Origin: Desulfobacterales bacterium
GTDB taxonomy: Bacteria > Desulfobacterota > Desulfobacteria > Desulfobacterales > SURF-7
DNA length: 64,000 bases
NCBI GenBank assembly: GCA_028277765.1
Contig: JANQFQ010000116.1
Coordinates: forward strand, 27,569 to 91,568
Reading direction: 5' to 3'
Part shown: positions 25,401 through 34,044 of the stretch, piece after piece
How the letters are laid out: each line of letters opens with the position of its first letter
Position numbering within the stretch: the first letter of the stretch is position 1
Notes under the pieces: generated by a model
The model's database searches: none
What the model was told of the DNA's origin: nothing
What the model saw: the letters and a program-made list of their open reading frames with translations, nothing else
Position numbers and translations under genes: made by a program

Positions 25401-26740
25401 GATATTTTTCAGCTATGATGGAAGGAAATGAAACAGTTGAATTAACAGCTGCGTGTGTTGAAATGAAAATGTCAGATATTCAGAAAAACTTGTTTTCATC
25501 AAACCTTGTCAGCGATATTAAAAACGTTACATATAATAATTATAAGGGGCCAGATTTCGGTAGTGCACTTAAACAGGCACTCACGGAATATTTAGTGAAA
25601 CGAGGAAATCTTAAAACAGTCATCGCTGGATATCCATGGTTTCTTGACTGGGGGAGAGATTCCTTGATCGTTACCAGAGGATTGATAGCGGCCGGTATGA
25701 TGGAAGATGCCAGGGCTGTACTGAAACAGTTTGCCTATCATGAAAAATATGGAACGATCCCCAATATGCTTCTGGGTAATGATACCGGGAACAGGGACAC
25801 GTCTGATGCTCCTCTTTGGCTGTTTGTCGCATGTAATGACCTGATTCTGGCTGATGGATCAGACAGGTTTCTTGGCGAACAATGCGGCAGCCGTTCCATA
25901 CGCCAGATACTTATTTCAATTGGGAATTCTTTTGTTAAAGGGACGACTAACGGCATTCAGTTCGATCCTGAGACGGGTTTGATTTTCAGCCCAGCGCATT
26001 TTACATGGATGGACACTGATCATCCCGCGAGTACACCCAGACAGGGATATTGTGTTGAAATACAGGCACTGTGGCATGCCGCGCTGATTCTTTTGTCCAG
26101 AATTGATCGTGATCAAAAGGATTTCTGGGAAACAACAGCTGCAAAGGTTAGACAATCTATCATTGATCTTTTTCTACTTGAAGACGGGTATTTGTCCGAC
26201 TGTCTTCATGTTTATACTCCTGCCGGGGCAGTGGATGCTGAAATAGATGACGCGCTCCGCCCAAATCAGCTTCTGGCGATAACCCTAGGCGCTGTTACGG
26301 ACACAGATATCTGCAGAGGGATTCTTGACTTATGTCAAGGACTTCTGGTTCCGGGCGCGTTACGGAGTCTATCTGACCGGCAGGTCCGGCGGCCGCTTGA
26401 AATTGTCCATAATGGTAAGAGACTGAATGATCCGTATAAACCATACTGGGGGACATATTCAGGAAGCGAGGACACAATGCGGAAACCGGCCTATCACAAC
26501 GGAACCGCCTGGACATGGATATTCCCGAGTTTTTGTGAGGCATGGGCCATGGTATACGGTGACAAAGGAAAAAAGACAGCTCTGTCATGGTTGTCAAGCA
26601 GTATACAGTTATTCTCCAGCGGATGTATAAACCATATTCCGGAAATCCTAGATGGTGATCTGCCACACCAACAGCGAGGGTGTGACGCGCAGGCGTGGGG
26701 CTCAAGTGAACTTTTCAGGGTATGGAAACTTTTAAATTGA
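22430..26740 (+). CDS. Bifunctional glycogen debranching enzyme (GH13 glucanotransferase + GH133 amylo-1,6-glucosidase)
   Basis: 1436 residues, close to the size and order of the eukaryotic AGL enzyme. The N-terminal GH13 part has the nucleophile region GVDGFRCDAGYM, the acid/base Glu in FFLEGLGG and the third acid in FAETHDNNR, for 4-alpha-glucan transfer. The C-terminal third has the GDE_C signatures GYPWFLDWGRDSLI, GTIPNMLLGNDTGNRDTSDA and QGYCVEIQALWHAAL, for hydrolysis of the remaining 1,6-linked glucose. The middle (about 570-1050) is less conserved. The start has no clear ribosome-binding site and may be coupled to the PilZ gene 8 bp upstream; ATG codons further in are alternatives. 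Confidence 0.92.
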   Translation: MRNSDCFTQVPSPGTRILMFRGDTMTFSLSLPCKEEGKAWLRTNIGHAAAARREIIRHVCDDTPLRGKDWFDISMTRIDDLNFQVTIPLRDVGHFEAKCLFIKEGENSPIWPEGTNTVINVEPADTCCANTVYNAFVRQFGRNKNGIGAYSDLENECFRKLDDEGYAVIPPSGTFRELIKEIDFITGTLGCRYLHLLPVHPSPTTYARMGRFGSPYASLSFTAVDPALAEFDPGATPMEQFIELVDAVHARDAKIIIDFAANHTGWAARLHEIHPEWLKRDEKGCIIVPEAWGVKWEDLTSLDYSYKDLWQFMADVFLTWCGRGVDGFRCDAGYMIPVPVWKYIVAAVRDQFPNTLFFLEGLGGKISVTRDILNTAGFNWAYSELFQNYNRNQIEHYLPEVFTISAEDGIMVHFAETHDNNRLAARSKEYAGMRTAFCALSSHQGGFGFANGVEWFATEKINVHDSPSLNWGAEENQVAQIQRLNMLLRFHPAFFDKVELKLIQQGEGEYIVLLRHHVPSGKRLLIVINLDIDNRAQAAWSFKKTGINGNNFVDLLTGREVVVSASGDVRSCLLAPAQILCLTPDKEDVALVSVQEALPDGLPERIKHQLLRAKALDVFCYYNGTGDIGRFDPDQAAEYLADNPVEYCRSLNNVSSESRVVTWKWPRDVKREVMIPPDHFLMVCSDCSFRAEIIDDISNKKRVIAYETSLPSSSRAFFALFSPLAVTQSHRRYNLKITVYKKGAAEHVASSLLYLSSAENVQVQTTFKRSDILSSQLMLLHTNSRGGMLRSNIAWGNLNSKYDAILAANIHPEFPEDRRVLLPRCRAWLVYQGFSTEINTDCLTFFYYNQSGSFWEYIVPTGQGESVALVIGIEMSQDENAVRICFFRRPSENLEGKLDDCNKVQLILRPDIDDRSFHENTRAYLGPEESWAKNTKADSASFVFSPGQGHRLHVSISKGSFSCEPEWQYMVHLPADADRGMDDCSDLFSPGYFSAMMEGNETVELTAACVEMKMSDIQKNLFSSNLVSDIKNVTYNNYKGPDFGSALKQALTEYLVKRGNLKTVIAGYPWFLDWGRDSLIVTRGLIAAGMMEDARAVLKQFAYHEKYGTIPNMLLGNDTGNRDTSDAPLWLFVACNDLILADGSDRFLGEQCGSRSIRQILISIGNSFVKGTTNGIQFDPETGLIFSPAHFTWMDTDHPASTPRQGYCVEIQALWHAALILLSRIDRDQKDFWETTAAKVRQSIIDLFLLEDGYLSDCLHVYTPAGAVDAEIDDALRPNQLLAITLGAVTDTDICRGILDLCQGLLVPGALRSLSDRQVRRPLEIVHNGKRLNDPYKPYWGTYSGSEDTMRKPAYHNGTAWTWIFPSFCEAWAMVYGDKGKKTALSWLSSSIQLFSSGCINHIPEILDGDLPHQQRGCDAQAWGSSELFRVWKLLN

Positions 26741-26818
26741 TAGATTTTTTTTAAAAGCGGTTGTATATTCATAATTTCCTAACATTGTAATAATAACAAC
26801 TGAATCAGGGAGGAAAAA

Positions 26819-27127
26819 ATGAGCATTAAAAAAAAGTATTTAAAGAATAACAAAGTATGTAAAGTTACATTCAGGGTTCCCAAAAAAGCGGCCAATGGCG
26901 CGAAGAAGATCCATGTTGTCGGTGATTTTAACGGCTGGGATGAAAAAGCAAATCCTATGAAAAATCTTAAGAACGGGGATTTTACAGCGATTATTGAGCT
27001 TGAAACGGACAGGGAGTATCAGTTTCGGTATCTGTTGAACCAGAAAATCTGGGAAAACGACTGGTCCGCTGACAAATATGTGCCCACTGAATTTGGAGAC
27101 AGTGACAATTCAGTAGTCATTGTTTAA
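26819..27127 (+). CDS. Stand-alone CBM48 glycogen-binding protein, copy 2
   Basis: 102 residues, same layout as the CBM48 protein at 21644: VVGDFNGWDEKANPMKNLKN and RYLLNQKIWENDWSADKY. It is a single carbohydrate-binding module without a catalytic domain. AGGGAGG lies before the ATG. It sits 78 bp after the debranching enzyme and 27 bp before glycogen phosphorylase, so it may help dock the degradative enzymes on glycogen. Confidence 0.9.
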   Translation: MSIKKKYLKNNKVCKVTFRVPKKAANGAKKIHVVGDFNGWDEKANPMKNLKNGDFTAIIELETDREYQFRYLLNQKIWENDWSADKYVPTEFGDSDNSVVIV

Positions 27128-27154
27128 CTTTATTGACACGAAGGAAAATTTCAA

Positions 27155-29704
27155 ATGAGTTTTCTTCAGACCTTTCAGGTGTTTCCGTATGTCCCAGAAT
27201 CGCTGGGATTTTTAGAAACACTTTCGAGGAATCTCTGGTGGTGCTGGAACATTGACGCCATAGAACTATTCCGCCGTATTGATCCGATTCTGTGGAGTGC
27301 GTCCGGGCGTAACCCGATTGTATTTGCCACTTTAATCGGTCAGGAACGACTGGATGAACTGGCAAAGGACGACAGTTTTCTGGCACATCAAAAACGGATA
27401 AAAGATCTTTTTGAAACACGGGTTATAAAGTCTGTCGACAGACCGGATACACTGTTTAGAAAACGCGACACTATCGCCTATCTTTCAATGGAGTTCGGTA
27501 TTCACGAGAGCCTACCCCTGTTTGCAGGAGGTCTTGGGGTTCTGGCAGGAGATCATTTAAAAGCCGCATCAGACAATAATCTGCCTTTGACAGGAATAGG
27601 GCTCATGTACAGGAACGGCTACTTCCACCAATACCTGAACCATGAAGGATGGCAGCAGGAAGAATATCCTGAAACAGATATGTACCACCTTCCTGTGGAG
27701 AGAGCTAAAGACCAACAGGGAAATGATATCTACATCTCGATACAAGGAAAAGAAGGTGATATTCATGCTCTTGTGTGGAAGATAATGGTGGGACGGATAC
27801 CGCTTTACCTGCTTGATACCAATATACAAAAAAATACTCCTGAAATCAGGGATATTAATTCCACGTTATATCCTGGTGAACACAAAAACCGTCTGGCCCA
27901 GGAAGTGCTCCTGGGAATTGGAGGCATGCGTGTGCTTGAAGCACTTGGGCTTAATGCTGCGGTCTGCCATATGAATGAAGGACACTGCGCTTTTTCCAGT
28001 TTTGAGCGCCTTGTCCAGACCATGTCTAAGCATCATGTAGATTTAAAAACCGCTGTGGAGATTGTTTCGCGTACAACTGTCTTTACCACGCATACGCCGG
28101 TGGCTGCGGGACATGATGAATTCCCTGTCGAATTTGTTGAACCTTATCTAAAGCCTTACAAAGATCGGCTGGGAGTGTCTGTAAAGACATTGCTGTCATG
28201 GGGTCAGCCTTCAAAAGATGAGCCGGATGAGCCGATTTCCATGTTTGTCCTGGGGCTTCGGATGGCACAATACTGCAACGGGGTCAGCGAACTTCACGGA
28301 CAGGTGGCAAGGAAAATGTGGTCACATGTATGGCCCGGCAGACCGGAAGACGAAGTCCCTATTACCCATGTTACAAACGGCGTGCATATCCCTTCATGGA
28401 TTTCCATGGAAAACGCGCAGATTTTTGAGCGGTATCTCGGACCGACATGGCACCTGCATGCCTGGGGCAATGATTTGGAGGAACGGATAGATAAAATTTA
28501 TGATGAAGAATTGTGGCAGGCACATGAAAAGAGCCGGGCGCGCCTTATACGTTCCTGCAGAAAGCTTCTTTCAGATCAGTACAGGCAGCGAAATGCTCCC
28601 AGGTCTGTGATGGATCAGGTGGAAAACGTTCTGGATCATGAAGTACTGACGATCGCGTTTGCTCGGCGTTTTGCCACATACAAGCGTGCAAATCTTTTGC
28701 TTCAGGATATTGAACGTCTTGAAGCTATTATCAATTCTGAAAAATATCCAGTACAATTTATATTCGCGGGAAAAGCACATCCAAAAGACAATGAGGGAAA
28801 GGAGTTGATAAAAAAAGTTTTTGAGTTTGCCCAAAGACCAGAGGTCCGCCATCGGGTTACTTTTATCGAGGATTATGATATCAGTATCGCTCGCCAAATG
28901 GTTCAGGGTGCTGACGTGTGGCTGAATACACCGCGGCGGCCGTTTGAAGCGTGCGGCACGTCAGGCATTAAAGCGGCTGCTAATGGTGTGCTTAATGTGA
29001 GTACACTTGACGGCTGGTGGTGTGAAGGTTATTCGCCGGAGAAGGGGTGGAGCATAGGAAGAGGTAAGGAATATAGGGACCATGATTATCAGGACGCCGT
29101 TGAAAGCCATGCATTATATAATATATTAGAAAATGATGTTATTCCCTGCTTTTACGAGAGAAAAGAGAAAAATATTCCTGAGAGATGGCTGAAAATGATG
29201 AAGGCCTCAATAAAGACGGCGATACAGGATTTCTGCGCTCACAGGATGGTCGATAATTACAATGAGAACTATTATTTTCCCGCGTGTCAAAGGTATTTTG
29301 AATTGATAGCAGATAACGCGGATGAAGCTGTGCGATTAAGCGATTTAAGGGAACGGCTTAAAAAGAATTGGGATGGAATTACAATTGACCAGCCAGAGAG
29401 ACAGAATGCCGGTCCTTTCCGGGTGGGTGAGATGTTTACTGTTGCGGTAAGAGTAAATCTGGGAGAACTCAGACCTGAAGAATTAGATGTCGAACTTTAT
29501 TATGGAAAATTTAAATCTATTGAGGCCATCTCAGACGGCCATGTGGAAACCATGACCATGAGAGAAGACCTTGGTAATGGCTATTATCTGTATGCGTGTT
29601 CCGTAAAATGCGATTATTCTGGCCGGTTCGGTTTTACTGTAAGAGTCATCCCAAAGGGAGATGACCTAATTCAATGCGCCCCAGGTTTGATTTCCTGGGC
29701 GTGA
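27155..29704 (+). CDS. glgP: Alpha-glucan (glycogen) phosphorylase
   Basis: 849 residues, family GT35 of the type with an N-terminal extension (starting SFLQTFQVFPYVPESLGFLE) rather than the E. coli GlgP form. Core motifs: AYLSMEFGIHESLPLFAGGL, LGVLAGDHLKAASD, MNEGHCAF and TTHTPVAAGHDEFP; the pyridoxal-phosphate Lys lies in the segment ACGTSGIKAAANGVLNVSTL. It releases glucose 1-phosphate from glycogen ends. GAAGGAAAA precedes the ATG. It follows the second CBM48 gene closely and forms a degradation unit with the debranching enzyme. Confidence 0.95.
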   Translation: MSFLQTFQVFPYVPESLGFLETLSRNLWWCWNIDAIELFRRIDPILWSASGRNPIVFATLIGQERLDELAKDDSFLAHQKRIKDLFETRVIKSVDRPDTLFRKRDTIAYLSMEFGIHESLPLFAGGLGVLAGDHLKAASDNNLPLTGIGLMYRNGYFHQYLNHEGWQQEEYPETDMYHLPVERAKDQQGNDIYISIQGKEGDIHALVWKIMVGRIPLYLLDTNIQKNTPEIRDINSTLYPGEHKNRLAQEVLLGIGGMRVLEALGLNAAVCHMNEGHCAFSSFERLVQTMSKHHVDLKTAVEIVSRTTVFTTHTPVAAGHDEFPVEFVEPYLKPYKDRLGVSVKTLLSWGQPSKDEPDEPISMFVLGLRMAQYCNGVSELHGQVARKMWSHVWPGRPEDEVPITHVTNGVHIPSWISMENAQIFERYLGPTWHLHAWGNDLEERIDKIYDEELWQAHEKSRARLIRSCRKLLSDQYRQRNAPRSVMDQVENVLDHEVLTIAFARRFATYKRANLLLQDIERLEAIINSEKYPVQFIFAGKAHPKDNEGKELIKKVFEFAQRPEVRHRVTFIEDYDISIARQMVQGADVWLNTPRRPFEACGTSGIKAAANGVLNVSTLDGWWCEGYSPEKGWSIGRGKEYRDHDYQDAVESHALYNILENDVIPCFYERKEKNIPERWLKMMKASIKTAIQDFCAHRMVDNYNENYYFPACQRYFELIADNADEAVRLSDLRERLKKNWDGITIDQPERQNAGPFRVGEMFTVAVRVNLGELRPEELDVELYYGKFKSIEAISDGHVETMTMREDLGNGYYLYACSVKCDYSGRFGFTVRVIPKGDDLIQCAPGLISWA

Positions 29705-29764
29705 TTTCTTTGATGAAATACGCTTAATTATTGACGTGAACATTATATTACTAGAGTACATAGA

Positions 29765-30136
29765 CAAAGTGCATAAAGTTACAAGTGACTTAAGTTATAA
29801 GTGACTTAAGTTGTGGTATCGCTTCGCTCTGTCTTTTTTAGAAAACCGTGGTCGTGGTCAGCGAAGTGGTGGTCGTGATCGAAAATTGTGGGCACAGCCC
29901 ACCCTACAATGCACTAAAGTAGTAGGTTGAGTAGAGCCGGTATGTATTTGTTGGGTTGAAAAACGTAACCTACGATTTTGAGGTTTTCAAAATATTAATG
30001 TCGAAGAGGCGAAACCTAACGTTACTGGAAAACAATACTGGGAGATAAGTGGAATTCTGCCAGTTTTATTCTAAAATAGATAGAGCGGAGCGATACATTA
30101 ACTTTAGGCACTTGTAACTTATAACTTTAGGCACTT
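29765..30136. repeat. Composite MITE-like element with about 70-bp inverted ends
   Basis: The left end (29765-29844: ...AAGTTACAAGTGACTTAAG, then GTATCGCTTCGCTCT) and the right end (30065-30136: AGAGCGGAGCGATAC, then ACTTTAGGCACTTGTAACTT and a second CTTTAGGCACTT) are diverged inverted copies. The right end matches 46570-46656 almost base for base. The interior holds further short repeats (GTGGGCACAGCCCAC; GTAGGTTGAG with CGTAACCTAC). No transposase is encoded. It fills most of the glgP-glgA gap and ends 6 bases before the glgA start codon. Confidence 0.7.
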
Positions 30137-30142
30137 AAAATT

Positions 30143-31651
30143 ATGCCGATATCAGAAAAAAAACCCCGGGTACTAATCGTAACCCCGGAAGTCACTTATC
30201 TTCCGGATGGTATGGGGAATATGGCTAATATTACTGCCAAGGCCGGAGGTCTTGCAGATGTATCTGCTGCCCTGGTCAGCGCCCTGTTCGACCAAGGGGG
30301 CGATGTTCATATCGCCCTGCCTGATTATCGTTCAATTTTTAATAGTAATATTGGATCTGTCTTAAAAAAAGAATTCAGAGCCATTAGGAACAGCGTACCT
30401 GAAGAACGGATCCATCTTGCTGAAGATCGGGCGTTCTATTACGTGAACCATGTATATTCCAGCTACGGCTGGGAAAACACCAAACTCTCCCTGGCATTTC
30501 AGAGAGAGGTGATCAATAACATTGTACCTGCCATCCGTCCGGATCTTATCCACTGCAATGACTGGATGACCGGTTTGATACCGGCCATGGCAAGAAAGTA
30601 TGGCATTCCCTGCCTTTTTACTATCCATAATATTTTTTCCGTAAAAGACACGCTTGCGGGCATTGAAGACAGGGGCATTGACGCTGCTTCATTCTGGAAG
30701 CATCTTTATTTTGAACATGGCCCGAATAATTATGAGGAAGCGCGTGAATTCAATCCTGTGGATTTTCTTTCAAGCGGTGTTTTTGCTGCCCACTATGTTA
30801 ATACGGTCAGTCCGACTTTTCTGCAGGAGATGATAGATGGGAGGCACCATTTTGTTAAGTATCCGCTTCAGCAGGAATTGAGAAACAAATCAGAAGCAGG
30901 CTGTGCAGTCGGTGTATTAAACAGCCCTGATCCTTCGTATAATCCGTCAACGGATAAAGTTTTGCCGCGGCGTTATAATGAAAAGGACCAGGCCCCGGCA
31001 AAAAGAGATAACAAACTTTATCTTCAGCAGGCCCTCGGACTTATGAAGGATGCTAAGGCCCCCATGTTTTTCTGGCCATCACGCCTTGATACTGTTCAAA
31101 AGGGGTGCCAGATCCTTGCGGAGATTCTTTACGAAGTTGTATCACGGTACTGGGACAAGCATATCCAGTTCGTGTTTGTGGCAAACGGTGAGTTTCAACA
31201 GTATTTTAATGAAATCAAATGGCGGTTTAATTTGCATGACCGGGTGGCGGTGTGCGGTTTTGATGAAAGGCTTTCCAGGGTGACATACGGAGCAGCGGAT
31301 TTTGTTCTCATGCCTTCTGCCTTTGAACCTTGCGGCCTTCCGCAGATGATAGGTCCCATATACGGGGCCCTCCCTGTTGCCCATGATACAGGCGGGATTC
31401 ATGATACAATTGAACATATTAATATAAAAGAGGATACAGGAAACGGTTTTCTTTTTAAAACCTTTGATTCAGGCGGCCTTTACTGGGCAATTGATCAGGC
31501 CATGCAATTTTTCAGCCTTCCGAAACGGGTAAAATCACATCATATAAAACGGATTATGGCCCACAGCAAGGAAACATTCAACCATGCTGTTACAGCGAGG
31601 AATTATATCAGCCTTTATGAAAAAATGCTGCGCCGCCCGTTTATTAATTAA
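30143..31651 (+). CDS. glgA: Glycogen synthase (GT5)
   Basis: 502 residues. The N-terminal nucleotide-sugar loop is KAGGLADVSAAL (KxGGL motif), followed by DLIHCNDWMTGLIPA and the C-terminal donor-site segment PSAFEPCGLPQMIGPIYGALP. It extends alpha-1,4-glucan from an NDP-glucose donor, usually ADP-glucose in bacteria; no glgC is present, so the donor supply is encoded elsewhere. The ATG lies directly after the repeat element at 29765-30136 and has no good ribosome-binding site of its own, only AGG inside the repeat. glgB follows 6 bp after the stop. Confidence 0.94.
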   Translation: MPISEKKPRVLIVTPEVTYLPDGMGNMANITAKAGGLADVSAALVSALFDQGGDVHIALPDYRSIFNSNIGSVLKKEFRAIRNSVPEERIHLAEDRAFYYVNHVYSSYGWENTKLSLAFQREVINNIVPAIRPDLIHCNDWMTGLIPAMARKYGIPCLFTIHNIFSVKDTLAGIEDRGIDAASFWKHLYFEHGPNNYEEAREFNPVDFLSSGVFAAHYVNTVSPTFLQEMIDGRHHFVKYPLQQELRNKSEAGCAVGVLNSPDPSYNPSTDKVLPRRYNEKDQAPAKRDNKLYLQQALGLMKDAKAPMFFWPSRLDTVQKGCQILAEILYEVVSRYWDKHIQFVFVANGEFQQYFNEIKWRFNLHDRVAVCGFDERLSRVTYGAADFVLMPSAFEPCGLPQMIGPIYGALPVAHDTGGIHDTIEHINIKEDTGNGFLFKTFDSGGLYWAIDQAMQFFSLPKRVKSHHIKRIMAHSKETFNHAVTARNYISLYEKMLRRPFIN

Positions 31652-31657
31652 CAATTT

Positions 31658-33718
31658 ATGTCATACACAGGAAAACAGGCAAAACCAGGAAAAACAGAAG
31701 AAAGGGTAGAATCTGTTCTTGCGCAGAATCTTATCAACACTGACCCATACCTTGGGCCTTACAAGCATGACCTGCAGCGGCGAATTTCAAAGATAATTGA
31801 GACTGAAAACAGGCTAACCACAGGAAAAATGAGTCTGGCTGATTTTTCTTCTGGTCATGAATATTTTGGACTGCACGGTAACCAGGATGGATGGATTTTC
31901 AGAGAGTGGGCGCCGAATGCCGATGGCATCTTAATGATAGGGGATATGACTGGCTGGGAGGAAAAACCAGAGTTTTCATTGGCGCCTACCGGTAACGATG
32001 TTTGGGAAATACGGCTTCCTTTTGAAGCGCTGAGACATCAAGACCTGTATCGACTTCGTGTCCGGTGGCCGGGCGGAGAAGGCGACCGGATTCCCTCATA
32101 CACAAGGCGTGCTGTGCAGGACCCTGAAACAAAAATTTTCAATGCTCAAGTGTGGCAGCCTGATTCACCCTATCAATGGCAGCATGAGTGCCGTAATAAG
32201 GTGCCGCCAGACTCCCTGCTTATCTATGAAGTGCATGTGGGAATGGCCCAGGAAGAGGGGAAGGTGGGCTCTTTTAGGGAATTTATCGATCATATTCTGC
32301 CGAAGGTAATTGAATCCGGATATAACACCCTTCAGCTCATGGCCATACAGGAACACCCTTATTATGGATCGTTTGGATACCATGTGTCGAGTCTTTTTGC
32401 CGCGTCATCAAGGTTCGGCACCCCAGAAGACCTGAAGGAACTTATCGACACCGCGCATGGGGCCGGTCTTATGGTGATCATGGATATTGTGCATTCACAT
32501 GCGGTTAATAACGAGGTGGAAGGGATCAGCAGGTTTGATGGTACCTTATATCAGTATTTTCATGATGGCGCACGCGGACGGCATGAGGCATGGGATTCAC
32601 GATGTTTTGATTACGGCAAAGTTGAGGTGCTCCATTTCCTGTTATCCAACTGCAGGTTCTGGCTTGACGAATACCGTTTTGACGGCTTCCGTTTTGACGG
32701 TATTACCAGCATGCTGTACGATCACCATGGCCTTGGGAAACCGTTTACATCTTATGACTGCTACTATGATGAGTGCGTTGATGAAGATGCATTAGTATAT
32801 CTGGCGCTGGCCAACAAAGTCATACATGATGTTCGTCCTGGTGCGATTACAATAGCAGAAGATATTAGCGGGATGCCCGGGCTTGGTGTGCCGGTTTCCA
32901 AAGGGGGATATGGTTTTGACTTTCGGCTGGCCATGGGCACTCCTGATTACTGGATCAAGCTTATCAAGGAATTTTCTGATGAAGACTGGCCATTGGAGCA
33001 TCTCTGGCATGAACTGAATAACAGACGAGATGACGAGAAGACCATCAGCTATGCAGAATCCCATGACCAGGCCCTTGTGGGGGACAAGACCCTTATTTTT
33101 CGGCTGATCGATGCTGACATGTATGAGCATATGTGTATCAATGATGATAATATTATTGTTAACAGGGGAATAGCGCTTCACAAGCTGATCCGGCTTATCA
33201 CCATGGCTGCAGCGGGGAACGGCTATCAAAATTTTATGGGTAATGAATTTGGTCACCCAGAATGGATCGATTTCCCGAGGGAAGGAAACAACTGGTCATA
33301 TCACTATGCCAGGCGTCAGTGGCACCTGGTGGATGATCCAGATCTGAAATACAGGTATCTGCAGCAGTTTGACCGGGACATGATATCCATCGCAAAACGT
33401 TTTTCCCTTTTTAACGATCAATGGCCGTATCATTTGTATTTGCATTCAGATGACAAGGTTATCGCATTTAAGCGCAGGAGTCTTGTTTTTGTGTTTAATT
33501 TCCATCCCTCCTGTTCCCATGTTGACTATAGTTTTGAAGTTCCTGCCGGGAAATACCGAGTGGTCCTGGACAGCGACGCTCATGAATACGGCGGTTTCGG
33601 CCGTCTTCAGCCGGATGAGACACATCATACAATCTCTGACACGTCAAAAGGACGCACAAAAAGTTATCTGAGTTTATACCTTCCCACCCGAACAGCGATT
33701 GTTTTGCAAGCTGTGTGA
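31658..33718 (+). CDS. glgB: 1,4-alpha-glucan branching enzyme, eukaryote-like GH13_8 type
   Basis: 686 residues. An N-terminal CBM48-type region (FREWAPNADGILMIGDMTGW) precedes a GH13 barrel with FRFDGITSMLYDHHGLG (nucleophile Asp), TIAEDISGMPG (acid/base Glu) and SYAESHDQALVGDKT. The FDGxTSMLYxHHG signature is that of the GH13_8 subfamily found in plants, animals and some bacteria, rather than the usual bacterial GH13_9 GlgB. It makes alpha-1,6 branches during glycogen synthesis and is coupled to glgA (6-bp gap). Confidence 0.94.
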   Translation: MSYTGKQAKPGKTEERVESVLAQNLINTDPYLGPYKHDLQRRISKIIETENRLTTGKMSLADFSSGHEYFGLHGNQDGWIFREWAPNADGILMIGDMTGWEEKPEFSLAPTGNDVWEIRLPFEALRHQDLYRLRVRWPGGEGDRIPSYTRRAVQDPETKIFNAQVWQPDSPYQWQHECRNKVPPDSLLIYEVHVGMAQEEGKVGSFREFIDHILPKVIESGYNTLQLMAIQEHPYYGSFGYHVSSLFAASSRFGTPEDLKELIDTAHGAGLMVIMDIVHSHAVNNEVEGISRFDGTLYQYFHDGARGRHEAWDSRCFDYGKVEVLHFLLSNCRFWLDEYRFDGFRFDGITSMLYDHHGLGKPFTSYDCYYDECVDEDALVYLALANKVIHDVRPGAITIAEDISGMPGLGVPVSKGGYGFDFRLAMGTPDYWIKLIKEFSDEDWPLEHLWHELNNRRDDEKTISYAESHDQALVGDKTLIFRLIDADMYEHMCINDDNIIVNRGIALHKLIRLITMAAAGNGYQNFMGNEFGHPEWIDFPREGNNWSYHYARRQWHLVDDPDLKYRYLQQFDRDMISIAKRFSLFNDQWPYHLYLHSDDKVIAFKRRSLVFVFNFHPSCSHVDYSFEVPAGKYRVVLDSDAHEYGGFGRLQPDETHHTISDTSKGRTKSYLSLYLPTRTAIVLQAV

Positions 33719-33872
33719 GTATTTACCCGGAGTCCTCATAAATCACCATTTAGATCACAACGAAGCATGAAACAGTTTCATTCAAAACCTGTCCGCGAAT
33801 AACGCTAATAAACGCTAATTTTTTTTAAAACCTGTCTGGAAAACATAGGTCCTTCCATCCAATAATTTCAAA

Positions 33873-33933
33873 TGTAGGAGCAGACCTGAGTGTCTGCCCT
33901 GGTGCCGGGCGAACACACAGGTTTGCCCCTACA
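33873..33933. repeat. Dispersed inverted-repeat element (TGTAGG...CCTACA)
   Basis: TGTAGGAGCAGACCTGAG at the left and CACAGGTTTGCCCCTACA at the right form imperfect inverted ends around CTGCCCTGGTGCCGGGCG. A related right end (GCGAACCGCCCCTACA) occurs near 38108-38123. Non-coding; it sits in the 326-bp glgB-pgeF gap, which otherwise shows nothing. Confidence 0.6.
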
Positions 33934-34044
33934 TATTGCTCTTAAAGAATCATGGCAATGATTTGACAACCTGCGTTCCTGGTGTTAAACAATAATTGGT
34001 AATATAGAAAATATCTGTCAAATCAATCTGTTAAGGAGCAGGTG

